Origin: Candidatus Dactylopiibacterium sp. | Lineage (GTDB): Bacteria > Pseudomonadota > Gammaproteobacteria > Burkholderiales > Rhodocyclaceae | NCBI GenBank assembly: GCA_031119555.1 | Contig: JAVHXQ010000023.1 | Location: 1 to 52,614 of the forward strand | DNA: 52,614 nt | Direction: 5' to 3' | Shown: piece by piece, positions 24,646-31,683 of the stretch | Layout of the letters: each line of letters opens with the position of its first letter | Numbering within the stretch: position 1 is the first letter of the stretch | The notes under the pieces: model-generated | Database searches by the model: none | The model's input: the letters and a program-made list of their open reading frames with translations, nothing else | What the model was told of the DNA's origin: nothing | Made by a program: the position numbers and the translations under genes

Positions 24646-26271
24646 ATGAACCTCATGGCCACTCGGATTCCGGGCAACACCGATTTCAACCAGGCCCTGC
24701 AATGCCAGGCCCTGCTCGAACGCATCAACGTGACCGATCTGGGCGCCGCCCGCGAGCGTCTGCAGGAACTGCTCGAAGGCATGGCCATCGCGGCACTCGC
24801 GCCCGCCCAGCACCTTGAGGTGATCGAGAACGCGCGCGCCACGCTGCATTACGTGCTGGGCGAACTCGCCCGCCGGTACGCCTCGCGGCCGCTGCCACCG
24901 ACCGGCGCGGAATCCGGTGCGCTGGAGCAGGTGGTGCGCCTGTGGCAGCTCATGGGCAGCAACTACAGCTTCATCGCCCAGCGCGCGGCGGACGCCGGCC
25001 TCGAGGATCGTCACGCGCTGTTCGCGCAGCGCCGCCTGAGCTACCAGGCGCTCGCGATGAGCGAATACCTGCGCGCGCGCCAGGAGATCCCGCCCGATTT
25101 CTGGCTTGAACTGCACCGCCTCTTCGTGGCCGCCGAGCGCGCGGGCGTCGTGCAGATCCGCGTACCCGACGCGCTCAACGAAACCTGGGGCGCGCAAAGC
25201 CCGCTGGAGGCCTACGTCGCGATGCTGCTGCTCGACGTCTCCAGCCCCTACGGACGCAGCCCGCGCGAGCTGCACTGGACGATGCGCTGGGCGCAGCGGT
25301 TCGCCCCCTACTGCAGCCTGCGGACCGGCGAGGCGGAAACGCCCGGGCAGGTCTATGTGCTCGACACGGACGCCGACCACGGCTTGCGCCCGGACGATGC
25401 GCCGGCGCGCCGCCCCGACCTGCGCACGCTGCAGAACGCGCGCCTGGCCTCGCATATCCAGGGCGTCGTGGCCCAGCTCAAGGAAGGCATCTCGCCGACC
25501 TCGCTGGGGCTGGGCGACGACTGCGTGCAGCCCGCCAGCGCGCGCCTGCTCGTCTCGCTGTATCGCCCCTGGGGCCGCGCCGCCACCGGGCGCAAGTTTC
25601 CGCGCCGGGCCGCGCAGGGCCGCGTGCGTCTCTGCACCGACCCGGGCGGGATCGCGTTTTTCCTGACCGGCCGGCCGTTCACGCAGCCCGACGAGGCGCA
25701 GGCACGCTTCAACGACTTCAGCCGCACGATGGCCATCCTCACGCTGGGCGAACGCGTCGAGCGCGTCGGCAACGACACCGCCGAGCTCGAAGAGCAGGCC
25801 CTGCAGCTGGGGTACGTGCTGGAACCGTGGGAGGTGCGCGACCAGTCGGTCACCGGCTTCCGCCTCGTGCGCCAGGAAGGCACGGCGCGGCTCGAGCACC
25901 GCCAGCTGGTCGGCGTGCATGCGGGCCGCAGCGAGCGCATGCGGCTCGCCGAGATCAGCTGGATCAAGTATCGCCGCTCCGGCGAGCTGGCCTGCGGCCT
26001 GGCACTGCTGCCGGGCCCGCCGACCGTGCTGCCGGTGCGTCTGGCCGATCCGCAGCGCGGCGGCAACGAGCGCTACCGGCTGGGCTTCCTGGTGCCCGGC
26101 GTGGCCGCGCTCAAGACCGAGCCGACGCTGATCCTGCCGGCCGGCTGGTACGTGGCGGGGCGGCGCGTGGAAGTGCGCGGGGAACAACCCTGGCAGGCGC
26201 GCCTTGCGCGGCTGGTTTCGCGGGGCGCGAATTTCGACCGCGTCGTGTTCGAGCGCGAGGACGCCGCCTGA
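24646..26271 (+). CDS. Conserved hypothetical protein (betaproteobacterial, possible PilZ-like C-terminus)
   Basis: A 541-residue soluble protein without signal peptide or membrane span. The N-terminal 300 residues look all-helical ('AARERLQELLEGMAIAALAP', 'QVVRLWQLMGSNYSFIAQRA'). The C-terminal third looks beta-rich and has a 'WEVRDQSVTGFRLVR' segment whose DxSxxG pattern, followed by a strand with 'EISWIKYRRSGELACGLALL', recalls PilZ c-di-GMP receptors. The companion RxxxR just upstream is not apparent. I recall similar betaproteobacterial proteins but cannot name a proven function. The ATG at 24646 follows AAGGA. It is convergent with phoR, the two stops adjoining at 26271/26273. Confidence 0.6.
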   Translation: MNLMATRIPGNTDFNQALQCQALLERINVTDLGAARERLQELLEGMAIAALAPAQHLEVIENARATLHYVLGELARRYASRPLPPTGAESGALEQVVRLWQLMGSNYSFIAQRAADAGLEDRHALFAQRRLSYQALAMSEYLRARQEIPPDFWLELHRLFVAAERAGVVQIRVPDALNETWGAQSPLEAYVAMLLLDVSSPYGRSPRELHWTMRWAQRFAPYCSLRTGEAETPGQVYVLDTDADHGLRPDDAPARRPDLRTLQNARLASHIQGVVAQLKEGISPTSLGLGDDCVQPASARLLVSLYRPWGRAATGRKFPRRAAQGRVRLCTDPGGIAFFLTGRPFTQPDEAQARFNDFSRTMAILTLGERVERVGNDTAELEEQALQLGYVLEPWEVRDQSVTGFRLVRQEGTARLEHRQLVGVHAGRSERMRLAEISWIKYRRSGELACGLALLPGPPTVLPVRLADPQRGGNERYRLGFLVPGVAALKTEPTLILPAGWYVAGRRVEVRGEQPWQARLARLVSRGANFDRVVFEREDAA

Positions 26272-26272
26272 T

Positions 26273-27586
26273 TCAGGCGCGCTCGCGCACGCGGCGCGGC
26301 GGAAAGCGCGCCGTGAAGCTGGAGCCCTCGCCGGGCTGGCTCGTGATCGAGAGCTGGGCTCCATGGCGCGTGAGCACATGCTTGACGATCGCGAGCCCCA
26401 GCCCCGTTCCGCCCGAGTTGCGCGAACGTCCCTGGTCGACGCGGTAGAAGCGCTCGGTCAGCCGCCCCAGATGCTGCGGCTCGATGCCGATACCGTCGTC
26501 CTGCACGCTGAAACTCGCGCCGCCATCGGCATCCGCCGCCCAGCACAGCGCCACCTTGCCGCCCTCGGGCGTGTAGCGCACGGCATTGCTGACCAGATTC
26601 GAGAACGCGCTGTAGAGCTCGCGCTGGCTGCCCACGAGCAGCGCCGGCCCGCTGCTGGCGAGCGTGAGGCGGTGACGCCCGGCGGAGAGCGCCTCGCCCT
26701 CTTCGAGCACGCTCGCGAGCAGCGCGGCGGAATCGACGACTTCCTCCCCGCGCGGCAGCTCGGCGGCCTGCAGCGAAGACAGCGTGAGCAGGTCGTCGAC
26801 AAGACGCTGCATGCGCAGCGACTGCTCGAGCATGAGCGAGAGGAAGTGCTGGCGGTCGGCCGCCGAGAACTCCTCGCCGGCGTCGAGCAGCGTCTCGACG
26901 AAGCCATTGACAACGGTCAGCGGCGTCTTGAGCTCGTGCGACACGTTGGCGACGAAATCGCGCCGCATCATGTCCAGGCGCTCGAGCTGCGTGATGTCGC
27001 GCGCCAGCACGAGTTCCTGGCCCTCGCCGAAGGGGATCACCTGCACCTCGAGCGTGAGCCCTTCATGATGGCCTCCGCGCAGCACGACGGGCTCCCGGAT
27101 GCCGTGGTCCAGACAATGGACGAAGGCCGGCTCGCGCACCAGCGACGTCACGGCGCGGCCCAGGTCGCGCTCGGCATCGAGATTGAAATAGCTCGCGGCG
27201 GCCGCGTTCACCCATTCGATGGTGCGCTGGCGCGTGAGGTAGATCACGCCGTCGGGCAGCGCCTGGGTGGCTTCGCGGAACCGCTTGAGATTGCGCGTGA
27301 GCCGCGCGTGCTGTTCGAGCGACTCGCGCTCGCGCCGCGCCAGACTCGCGAAAAGATAATCCCAGGCGCCGAAGCTGCGCGGCACCGGCGCGCCGGCCGG
27401 CTCGCGCGCCCAGCTTGCGACGCGGCCCATGTTGCGATGGTGATGCAGGAGGAGCAGCAGCAGCACGACCAGCAGACCGCCCAGCGCCTCTTCCACGCCG
27501 ACCACGAACGCCGCCAGGCCGCCGGCCACGCACAGGCCCGTGAGCGTCAGGCCGGTGGCGACCCTGATATATCTTCCGGGAAAAAT
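26273..27586 (-). CDS. phoR: Phosphate-regulon sensor histidine kinase PhoR, apparent ATT start
   Basis: A 437-residue inner-membrane kinase that phosphorylates PhoB when phosphate is low. Two hydrophobic helices near the N-terminus ('GLCVAGGLAAFVVGV', 'LGGLLVVLLLLLL') precede a PAS domain ('ALPDGVIYLTRQRTIEWVNA'). The dimerisation/phosphoacceptor box is FVANVSHELKTPL (His217) and the ATPase lobe has 'NLVSNAVRYTPEGG', 'DDGIGI' and 'GGTGLGLAIVKHV'. No ATG, GTG or TTG is available in frame between the phoB stop and the first helix. The best ribosome site (GGAG after the phoB TGA) is followed, 7 bases on, by ATT at 27586. The next standard codon, GTG at 27529, lies inside the helix and lacks a ribosome site. 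The start is therefore provisional. Confidence 0.85.
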   Translation of the reverse strand: MFPGRYIRVATGLTLTGLCVAGGLAAFVVGVEEALGGLLVVLLLLLLHHHRNMGRVASWAREPAGAPVPRSFGAWDYLFASLARRERESLEQHARLTRNLKRFREATQALPDGVIYLTRQRTIEWVNAAAASYFNLDAERDLGRAVTSLVREPAFVHCLDHGIREPVVLRGGHHEGLTLEVQVIPFGEGQELVLARDITQLERLDMMRRDFVANVSHELKTPLTVVNGFVETLLDAGEEFSAADRQHFLSLMLEQSLRMQRLVDDLLTLSSLQAAELPRGEEVVDSAALLASVLEEGEALSAGRHRLTLASSGPALLVGSQRELYSAFSNLVSNAVRYTPEGGKVALCWAADADGGASFSVQDDGIGIEPQHLGRLTERFYRVDQGRSRNSGGTGLGLAIVKHVLTRHGAQLSITSQPGEGSSFTARFPPRRVRERA

Positions 27587-27597
27587 ACGCGATCTCC

Positions 27598-28305
27598 TCA
27601 GTCCGCGGCCACGGCCGGCACTTCGGTCGAAAGGCGGTAACCACTGCCGCGCACGGTCTGGATCAGGCGATCGTGCCGGCTGGCTTCCAGCGCGCTGCGC
27701 AGACGACGGATGTGCACATCCACGGTACGTTCCTCGACGAACACATGATCGCCCCACACCTGGTCCAGCAACTGCGCGCGCGAGTGCACGCGCTCCGCGT
27801 GGGTCATCAGGAAATGCAGGAGGCGGAACTCGGTCGGGCCCAGGCTCACGGACTCGCCGCCCGCCGTGACGCGGTGCGTGGCCGGATCGAGGCGCAGCCC
27901 GCCGACCTCCACCACGTCTTCGGTGGCCTGCGGCGCGCGACGGCGCAGCACGGCCTTGATGCGCGCGACCAGCTCGCGGGGCGAGAACGGCTTGGTCACG
28001 TAATCGTCGGCGCCAATGTCCAGCCCCATGACCTTGTCCTGTTCCTCGCTGCGGGCCGTCAGCATGATGACGGGAATGCCGCGCGTGCGTTCCTCGGCGC
28101 GCAGACGGCGCGCGAATTCTACACCCGAGGCTCCGGGCAGCATCCAGTCCAGCAGGATCAGGTCGGGCAGTGCGTCACGCACGAGCCGCTGCGCGGTCTC
28201 GGCGTCGGAAGCACGCATCACGGCGTGTCCGGCACGGGTCAGGTTGGCGGCAATGAGCTCCTGGATGGCCGGCTCGTCTTCCACGATCAGGATGTTGGCG
28301 GGCAT
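27598..28305 (-). CDS. phoB: Phosphate-regulon response regulator PhoB
   Basis: A 235-residue OmpR/PhoB-class regulator. The receiver domain has the acidic pair Glu9/Asp10, phosphoacceptor Asp53 in '[10 protein letters not shown]' and Lys in '[13 protein letters not shown]'. The winged-helix DNA-binding domain begins near residue 135 with '[20 protein letters not shown]' and ends '[12 protein letters not shown]'. It activates high-affinity phosphate uptake genes. phoR begins 11 bases downstream on the same strand. A PHO box with a correctly spaced -10 lies upstream, so it autoactivates. The pst-phoU genes usually found beside it are not in this window. Confidence 0.96.
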   Translation of the reverse strand: MPANILIVEDEPAIQELIAANLTRAGHAVMRASDAETAQRLVRDALPDLILLDWMLPGASGVEFARRLRAEERTRGIPVIMLTARSEEQDKVMGLDIGADDYVTKPFSPRELVARIKAVLRRRAPQATEDVVEVGGLRLDPATHRVTAGGESVSLGPTEFRLLHFLMTHAERVHSRAQLLDQVWGDHVFVEERTVDVHIRRLRSALEASRHDRLIQTVRGSGYRLSTEVPAVAAD

Positions 28306-28340
28306 ATGCGTTCCGTGCGGGTTCGTCTGGGCGAGGCTGA

Positions 28341-28346
28341 AGTGTA
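28341..28346 (-). promoter_or_regulatory. -10 element of the phoB promoter
   Basis: Read on the minus strand this is TACACT, 4 of 6 matches to TATAAT. It lies 10 bases downstream of the PHO box, which is the normal arrangement where PhoB replaces the -35 contact. The expected start is near 28334, leaving an untranslated leader of about 28 bases. Confidence 0.65.
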
Positions 28347-28356
28347 TTGCGAGGAG

Positions 28357-28374
28357 GTGACCGTTTCATGACAC
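28357..28374 (-). promoter_or_regulatory. PHO box of phoB
   Basis: Read on the minus strand it is GTGTCATGAAACGGTCAC: two 7-base half-sites (GTGTCAT and CGGTCAC) around GAAA. This closely follows the 7-4-7 PhoB consensus. It lies 52 bases upstream of the phoB start. Confidence 0.85.
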
Positions 28375-28472
28375 GTAAGCTGGCTGCAACATGCCCGCTC
28401 GGGAGAAGGCCCCGCGCGCGGCCCCGGCGGGTATCATCCCACCTCACCCCCGCAACCGCCGCTGAACCCGCC

Positions 28473-28904
28473 ATGGCCGGCCTGACGCCCTCCACGCCCC
28501 TGCCCCTAGAGATCACGCTGCACGAACGCCGCCGCACGCTGGGCCTGCGTTTCGACGATGGACTCGAGGCCGAGCTCACGCACGAGTTCCTGCGCGTGTT
28601 CTCGCCTTCCGCCGAAGTGCGCGGCCATGGCCCCGGCCAGGAAGTCCTGCAGACCGGCAAGCGGGACGTCAGCCTCACCGCCATCGAGCCCGTCGGGCAA
28701 TACGCCGTGAAGCTGGTGTTCTCCGACGGCCACGACAGCGGTCTGTACTCCTGGGATCACCTCTACACGCTCGCGCGCGACCATGACACGCTGTGGGCCG
28801 ACTACCTCGCGCGGCTGGCGGCCGAAGGCGCGCACCGCGACCCCGCCGCGCCCGTTCCCGAACACCTTCGCCCGGCCCCGCGCCAGGGCTGCGGCAAACA
28901 CTGA
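28473..28904 (+). CDS. DUF971 (gamma-butyrobetaine hydroxylase-like N-terminal) protein
   Basis: A 143-residue protein with the DUF971 domain: '[20 protein letters not shown]', '[20 protein letters not shown]' and '[20 protein letters not shown]' are characteristic. The domain is the small N-terminal module of gamma-butyrobetaine hydroxylases and occurs alone in bacteria, often next to ubiE as here. It may bind metal or iron-sulfur; its role is not established. The ATG at 28473 gives the family N-terminus. It is the first gene of a run that continues with ubiE 11 bases after its stop, and it is divergent from phoB. Confidence 0.88.
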   Translation: MAGLTPSTPLPLEITLHERRRTLGLRFDDGLEAELTHEFLRVFSPSAEVRGHGPGQEVLQTGKRDVSLTAIEPVGQYAVKLVFSDGHDSGLYSWDHLYTLARDHDTLWADYLARLAAEGAHRDPAAPVPEHLRPAPRQGCGKH

Positions 28905-28915
28905 AAGCCACTTCC

Positions 28916-29659
28916 ATGAACGACAAGACGACCCACTTCGGCTACGAACAGGTGGCCGAAAACGAAAAGGCCGGCCGCGTGCGCGGCGTGTTCTCTTCGG
29001 TGGCCGGCAATTACGACGTGATGAACGACCTCATGTCGGCGGGCATGCACCGGCTGTGGAAGCGTTTCACCGTCGAACTCGCCAACGTGCGCCCCGGCGA
29101 GCGCGTGCTCGACGTGGCCGGCGGCACGGCGGACCTCTCGCTCGCCTTCGCGCGGCGCGCCGGCCGGACGGGCCAGGTCTGGCTCACCGACATCAATCAC
29201 GCGATGCTCTCGGTGGGGCGCGACCGCACCGTTGACCACGGCCTGCTGCTGCCGGTGGCGCAGTGCGACGCCGAGAAGCTGCCGTTCCCGGACAACCACT
29301 TCGACCTCGTCACGGTCGCCTTCGGCCTGCGCAACATGACCCACAAGGACGCGGCGCTGGCCGAGATGCGCCGCGTGCTGCGCCCGGGCGGACGGCTGCT
29401 GGTGCTCGAGTTCTCCAGGATCTGGCAGCCCCTTTCGAAGGCCTACGATCTGTACTCCTTCAAGGTGCTGCCGTGGCTGGGCGAGAAAGTGGCGAAGGAC
29501 GCCGCAAGCTATCGCTACCTGGCCGAATCGATCCGCATGCACCCGGACCAGCCCACGCTGGCGGCCATGCTCGAAGCGGCCGGACTGGAGCGCGTGGAGT
29601 ACTTCAACCTCGCCGCCGGCGCAGTGGCGCTGCATCGCGGCTACAAGCTGCGTCCCTGA
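28916..29659 (+). CDS. ubiE: Ubiquinone/menaquinone biosynthesis C-methyltransferase UbiE
   Basis: A 247-residue SAM-dependent methyltransferase that methylates the quinone ring (2-polyprenyl-6-methoxy-1,4-benzoquinol step, and demethylmenaquinone where present). Residues 28-36 '[20 protein letters not shown]' contain the UbiE YDxMND signature. The SAM site is '[12 protein letters not shown]' (about 64-75). The second signature is '[20 protein letters not shown]', followed by '[14 protein letters not shown]'. The length matches the family. It lies between DUF971 and the Tim44-domain gene, the usual betaproteobacterial order, with ubiJ following; this is a ubiquinone-related block. Confidence 0.96.
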   Translation: MNDKTTHFGYEQVAENEKAGRVRGVFSSVAGNYDVMNDLMSAGMHRLWKRFTVELANVRPGERVLDVAGGTADLSLAFARRAGRTGQVWLTDINHAMLSVGRDRTVDHGLLLPVAQCDAEKLPFPDNHFDLVTVAFGLRNMTHKDAALAEMRRVLRPGGRLLVLEFSRIWQPLSKAYDLYSFKVLPWLGEKVAKDAASYRYLAESIRMHPDQPTLAAMLEAAGLERVEYFNLAAGAVALHRGYKLRP

Positions 29660-29786
29660 AGACCGTGCGGGCAGGTCCGCACGGACCGCCCTCCCCGCCG
29701 CGCGCCCCCTGAAACTTTCGGCACGCGCGGCGTTCAAAGCTCTGCCCGCGCCGATTCCGTGCGCGTACACCGAGAAGAGTCGCCCC

Positions 29787-30686
29787 ATGATCAAGAAATT
29801 CCTTCTGTCCATCGCCGTCGTGTCGGCGCTGACCGGCATGAGCATCGAGTTCGCCGAGGCCAAGCGCATCGGTGGCGGTCGCAGCACCGGCATCCAGCGT
29901 CAGGTTCCGATGCAGCGTCAGGCCACGCCGCCGGCCGCCACGCCGCAGCAACAGGCCGCACCGGCCGCTGCCGCGCGTCAGGGCGCCCCCGGCGCAGCCG
30001 CCGCGCAGCAAGCCAGCGGCTGGCGCAAATGGGCCGCGCCGCTCGCCGGCCTCGCCGCCGGGCTGGGCATCGCCGCGCTGCTTTCGCACCTGGGCGTGGG
30101 CGCCGAGTTCGCCGGCATCCTGCTCGCCATTCTCGCCGTGGTCGTCGTGATCGCGCTGCTGCGCCGCTTCATGGGTGGCGCCCGCCCCGCGCAATCCCAA
30201 CCGGCCTACGCCGGCGCGGGTCATGACAACGTGCGTCCGATGGCTCGCGAGCAGGCCGCTCCGCAGGCTTACGGCACAACCGCCAGCGCGGCGGCGGCCG
30301 AAGACGGGCATTTCCCGGCCGGCTTCGACATCGCTTCGTTCGAGCGTCAGGCCAAGCTTAATTTCATCCGCCTCCAGGCGGCGAACGATGCCGGCGATCT
30401 GGCGGACATCCGCGACTTCACCTCGCCCGAGGTGTTCGCGGAGATCAAGCTGGGCATCGACGAGCGGGGTGGGCACAAGCAGAAGACCGACGTGATCGTG
30501 CTCAACGCCGAAGTGCTGGAAGTCGTCGAGGAGCGCGGCCAGTACATCGCCAGCGTGCGTTACTCCGGCTCCCTGCGTGAAGAGGCGGGCTCCGCCCCCG
30601 AAGCCTTCGACGAAGTGTGGCACCTCGCCAAGCCCGTCGACGGCAACCGCGGCTGGGTGCTCGCGGGAATCCAGCAGGTCTCCTGA
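29787..30686 (+). CDS. Tim44-like domain protein, exported or membrane-anchored
   Basis: A 299-residue protein. An N-terminal signal sequence (1-25, ending FAEA-K) is followed by a Gln/Ala/Pro-rich linker and a strongly hydrophobic segment (about residues 98-127, 'GVGAEFAGILLAILAVVVVI'). The C-terminal Tim44-like/TIM44-MRPL45 domain includes 'FIRLQAANDAGDLADIRDFT' and 'FDEVWHLAKPVDGNRGWVLA'. Bacterial homologues next to ubiE are of uncertain role, possibly in membrane-protein or quinone-enzyme assembly. The ATG at 29787 is preceded by GAAGAG. It is closed by a strong terminator at 30712. Confidence 0.88.
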   Translation: MIKKFLLSIAVVSALTGMSIEFAEAKRIGGGRSTGIQRQVPMQRQATPPAATPQQQAAPAAAARQGAPGAAAAQQASGWRKWAAPLAGLAAGLGIAALLSHLGVGAEFAGILLAILAVVVVIALLRRFMGGARPAQSQPAYAGAGHDNVRPMAREQAAPQAYGTTASAAAAEDGHFPAGFDIASFERQAKLNFIRLQAANDAGDLADIRDFTSPEVFAEIKLGIDERGGHKQKTDVIVLNAEVLEVVEERGQYIASVRYSGSLREEAGSAPEAFDEVWHLAKPVDGNRGWVLAGIQQVS

Positions 30687-30711
30687 CCTCCGCCTGACCG
30701 ATTGTTCGGGC

Positions 30712-30743
30712 AATGGCCACCAGAGTATTCTGGTGGCCATTTT
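30712..30743 (+). terminator. Hairpin terminator, placed directly before ubiJ
   Basis: A 13-base perfect stem AATGGCCACCAGA/TCTGGTGGCCATT with a GTAT loop, followed by TT. It ends only 16 bases before the ubiJ start codon, so it either ends the Tim44 transcript with readthrough to ubiJ or forms part of the ubiJ leader. Confidence 0.8.
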
Positions 30744-30759
30744 GCTTTCCGGGCCCGCC

Positions 30760-31320
30760 ATGTTCGCCGACCTGACCCTCGCCCTGCTCAACCGCCTGCT
30801 CGCCGCCGAACCGTGGGCGGGGGCCCTGCTGCGGCCCCACGCGGGGCAGACCGCGCTGCTGGAGCTCGCGGGCTGGCCGCTGCGCTTCACGGTGTCAGCC
30901 GAAGGACGCCTGCTCGCGACGGCCCCCACGGTGCGGCCCGACGTTTCCATCCGGGTACCCGCCGAAGCGCTGGGGCGGCTCTCCGCGGGCCCCGAGGCCC
31001 TGCGCCACGCCGCACGCATCGAAGGACATGCGGGCTTCGCCGAAACCCTGGCAACGCTCATCGAGCACCTGCGCCCTGATCTTGCCGCCTGGCTCGCGCC
31101 GCGTCTGGGCGACGTACTCGCACACCGCCTTGCCCGAGGACTGGGACAGGCGGGCCGGCAGGGGCTGGTCTCGGGCCGGCGTCTGGCAGAGGCCGCCGCC
31201 GAACGCCTGCGCGGCCCCTCGGCGCCGCTGGTCGGCCGCGACGAGGTCGCGCGCTTCGCCGCGCTGCGCGCCCGCCTGGAAGCGCGTCTCGACGCGCTGG
31301 AGCGGCACGTGAGCCGTTGA
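30760..31320 (+). CDS. ubiJ: Ubiquinone biosynthesis accessory factor UbiJ (SCP2 domain)
   Basis: A 186-residue protein with an SCP2-like lipid-binding domain in the first half ('ALLELAGWPLRFTVSAEG', 'PDVSIRVPAEALGRLSAGPE', 'IEGHAGFAETLATLIEHLRP'). A helical C-terminal part ends in a coiled-coil-like 'FAALRARLEARLDALERHV', matching UbiJ (formerly YigP). UbiJ scaffolds the cytosolic Ubi complex and binds the lipid tail of ubiquinone intermediates. No Shine-Dalgarno sequence is visible before the ATG at 30760, which sits just after a terminator stem. The gene that normally follows, ubiB, is absent; nrdA comes next. Confidence 0.87.
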   Translation: MFADLTLALLNRLLAAEPWAGALLRPHAGQTALLELAGWPLRFTVSAEGRLLATAPTVRPDVSIRVPAEALGRLSAGPEALRHAARIEGHAGFAETLATLIEHLRPDLAAWLAPRLGDVLAHRLARGLGQAGRQGLVSGRRLAEAAAERLRGPSAPLVGRDEVARFAALRARLEARLDALERHVSR

Positions 31321-31337
31321 GCGCCCCGGCACGGATA

Positions 31338-31353
31338 ACACTATATGTAGTGG
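31338..31353. promoter_or_regulatory. NrdR box 1
   Basis: ACACTATATGTAGTGG matches the NrdR consensus acaCwAtATaTwGtgt at nearly every position. Its start is 31 bases from that of box 2, the phase typical of NrdR-regulated promoters. The TATAT core probably overlaps the nrdA promoter. Confidence 0.85.
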
Positions 31354-31368
31354 TGTATATGCGATTTG

Positions 31369-31384
31369 CCACTACGGGTAGGGG
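31369..31384. promoter_or_regulatory. NrdR box 2 (degenerate)
   Basis: CCACTACGGGTAGGGG keeps the CACTA and GTAG half-sites and is exactly 31 bases (three helical turns) from box 1. Alone it would be weak; the spacing makes it credible. Confidence 0.65.
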
Positions 31385-31683
31385 CTCGAAACTTGCGCCA
31401 GATCAAATCCGGGGTTAGAGTTCAGCTCACGATGGTTCCCCGCCGGGGATTCACAGAGCCGCCACCCGCGCATCGTCCGCTCCGCAGCGAGCCAGGGTTG
31501 GCGCCCCGCCATCGCGATGAAACCGATGCCGCCAGCCCGTCCGGGCGAGGCGGCATTCTCAACCCGGAGCGGGGTGCTTCCAGGCTGTTCGTGAAAGCGG
31601 GCCCGTCAGGGTCTGACGCTGCGGAGTCTTCCGCCGCCCCTGCTTTCCTGCCGCCATCCCGCGCCAGCAACAGGGAGCCCAGC
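31385..31683 (+). other. Long 5' leader of nrdAB without a gene
   Basis: About 300 bases separate the NrdR-box promoter from the nrdA start. The leader contains consecutive small hairpins near its 3' end (CGTCAG-GGT-CTGACG at 31604-31618, GCGGA-GTCT-TCCGC at 31621-31634) and a CCCCG-C-CGGGG element near 31440. The nrdA frame is open upstream, but no residue pattern resembles NrdA there. I do not recognise a known riboswitch; in particular no cobalamin-element consensus is visible. Confidence 0.45.

Noticed and set aside
31366-31683. N-terminal extension of NrdA by about 106 residues
   Set aside because: The extra residues show no NrdA homology, and AGGGAG sits at the right distance from the ATG at 31684. 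The region is better explained as an untranslated leader.
31385-31683. Cobalamin or other known riboswitch in the nrdA leader
   Set aside because: No B12-box consensus or other aptamer core is recognisable, and class I reductases do not use cobalamin.
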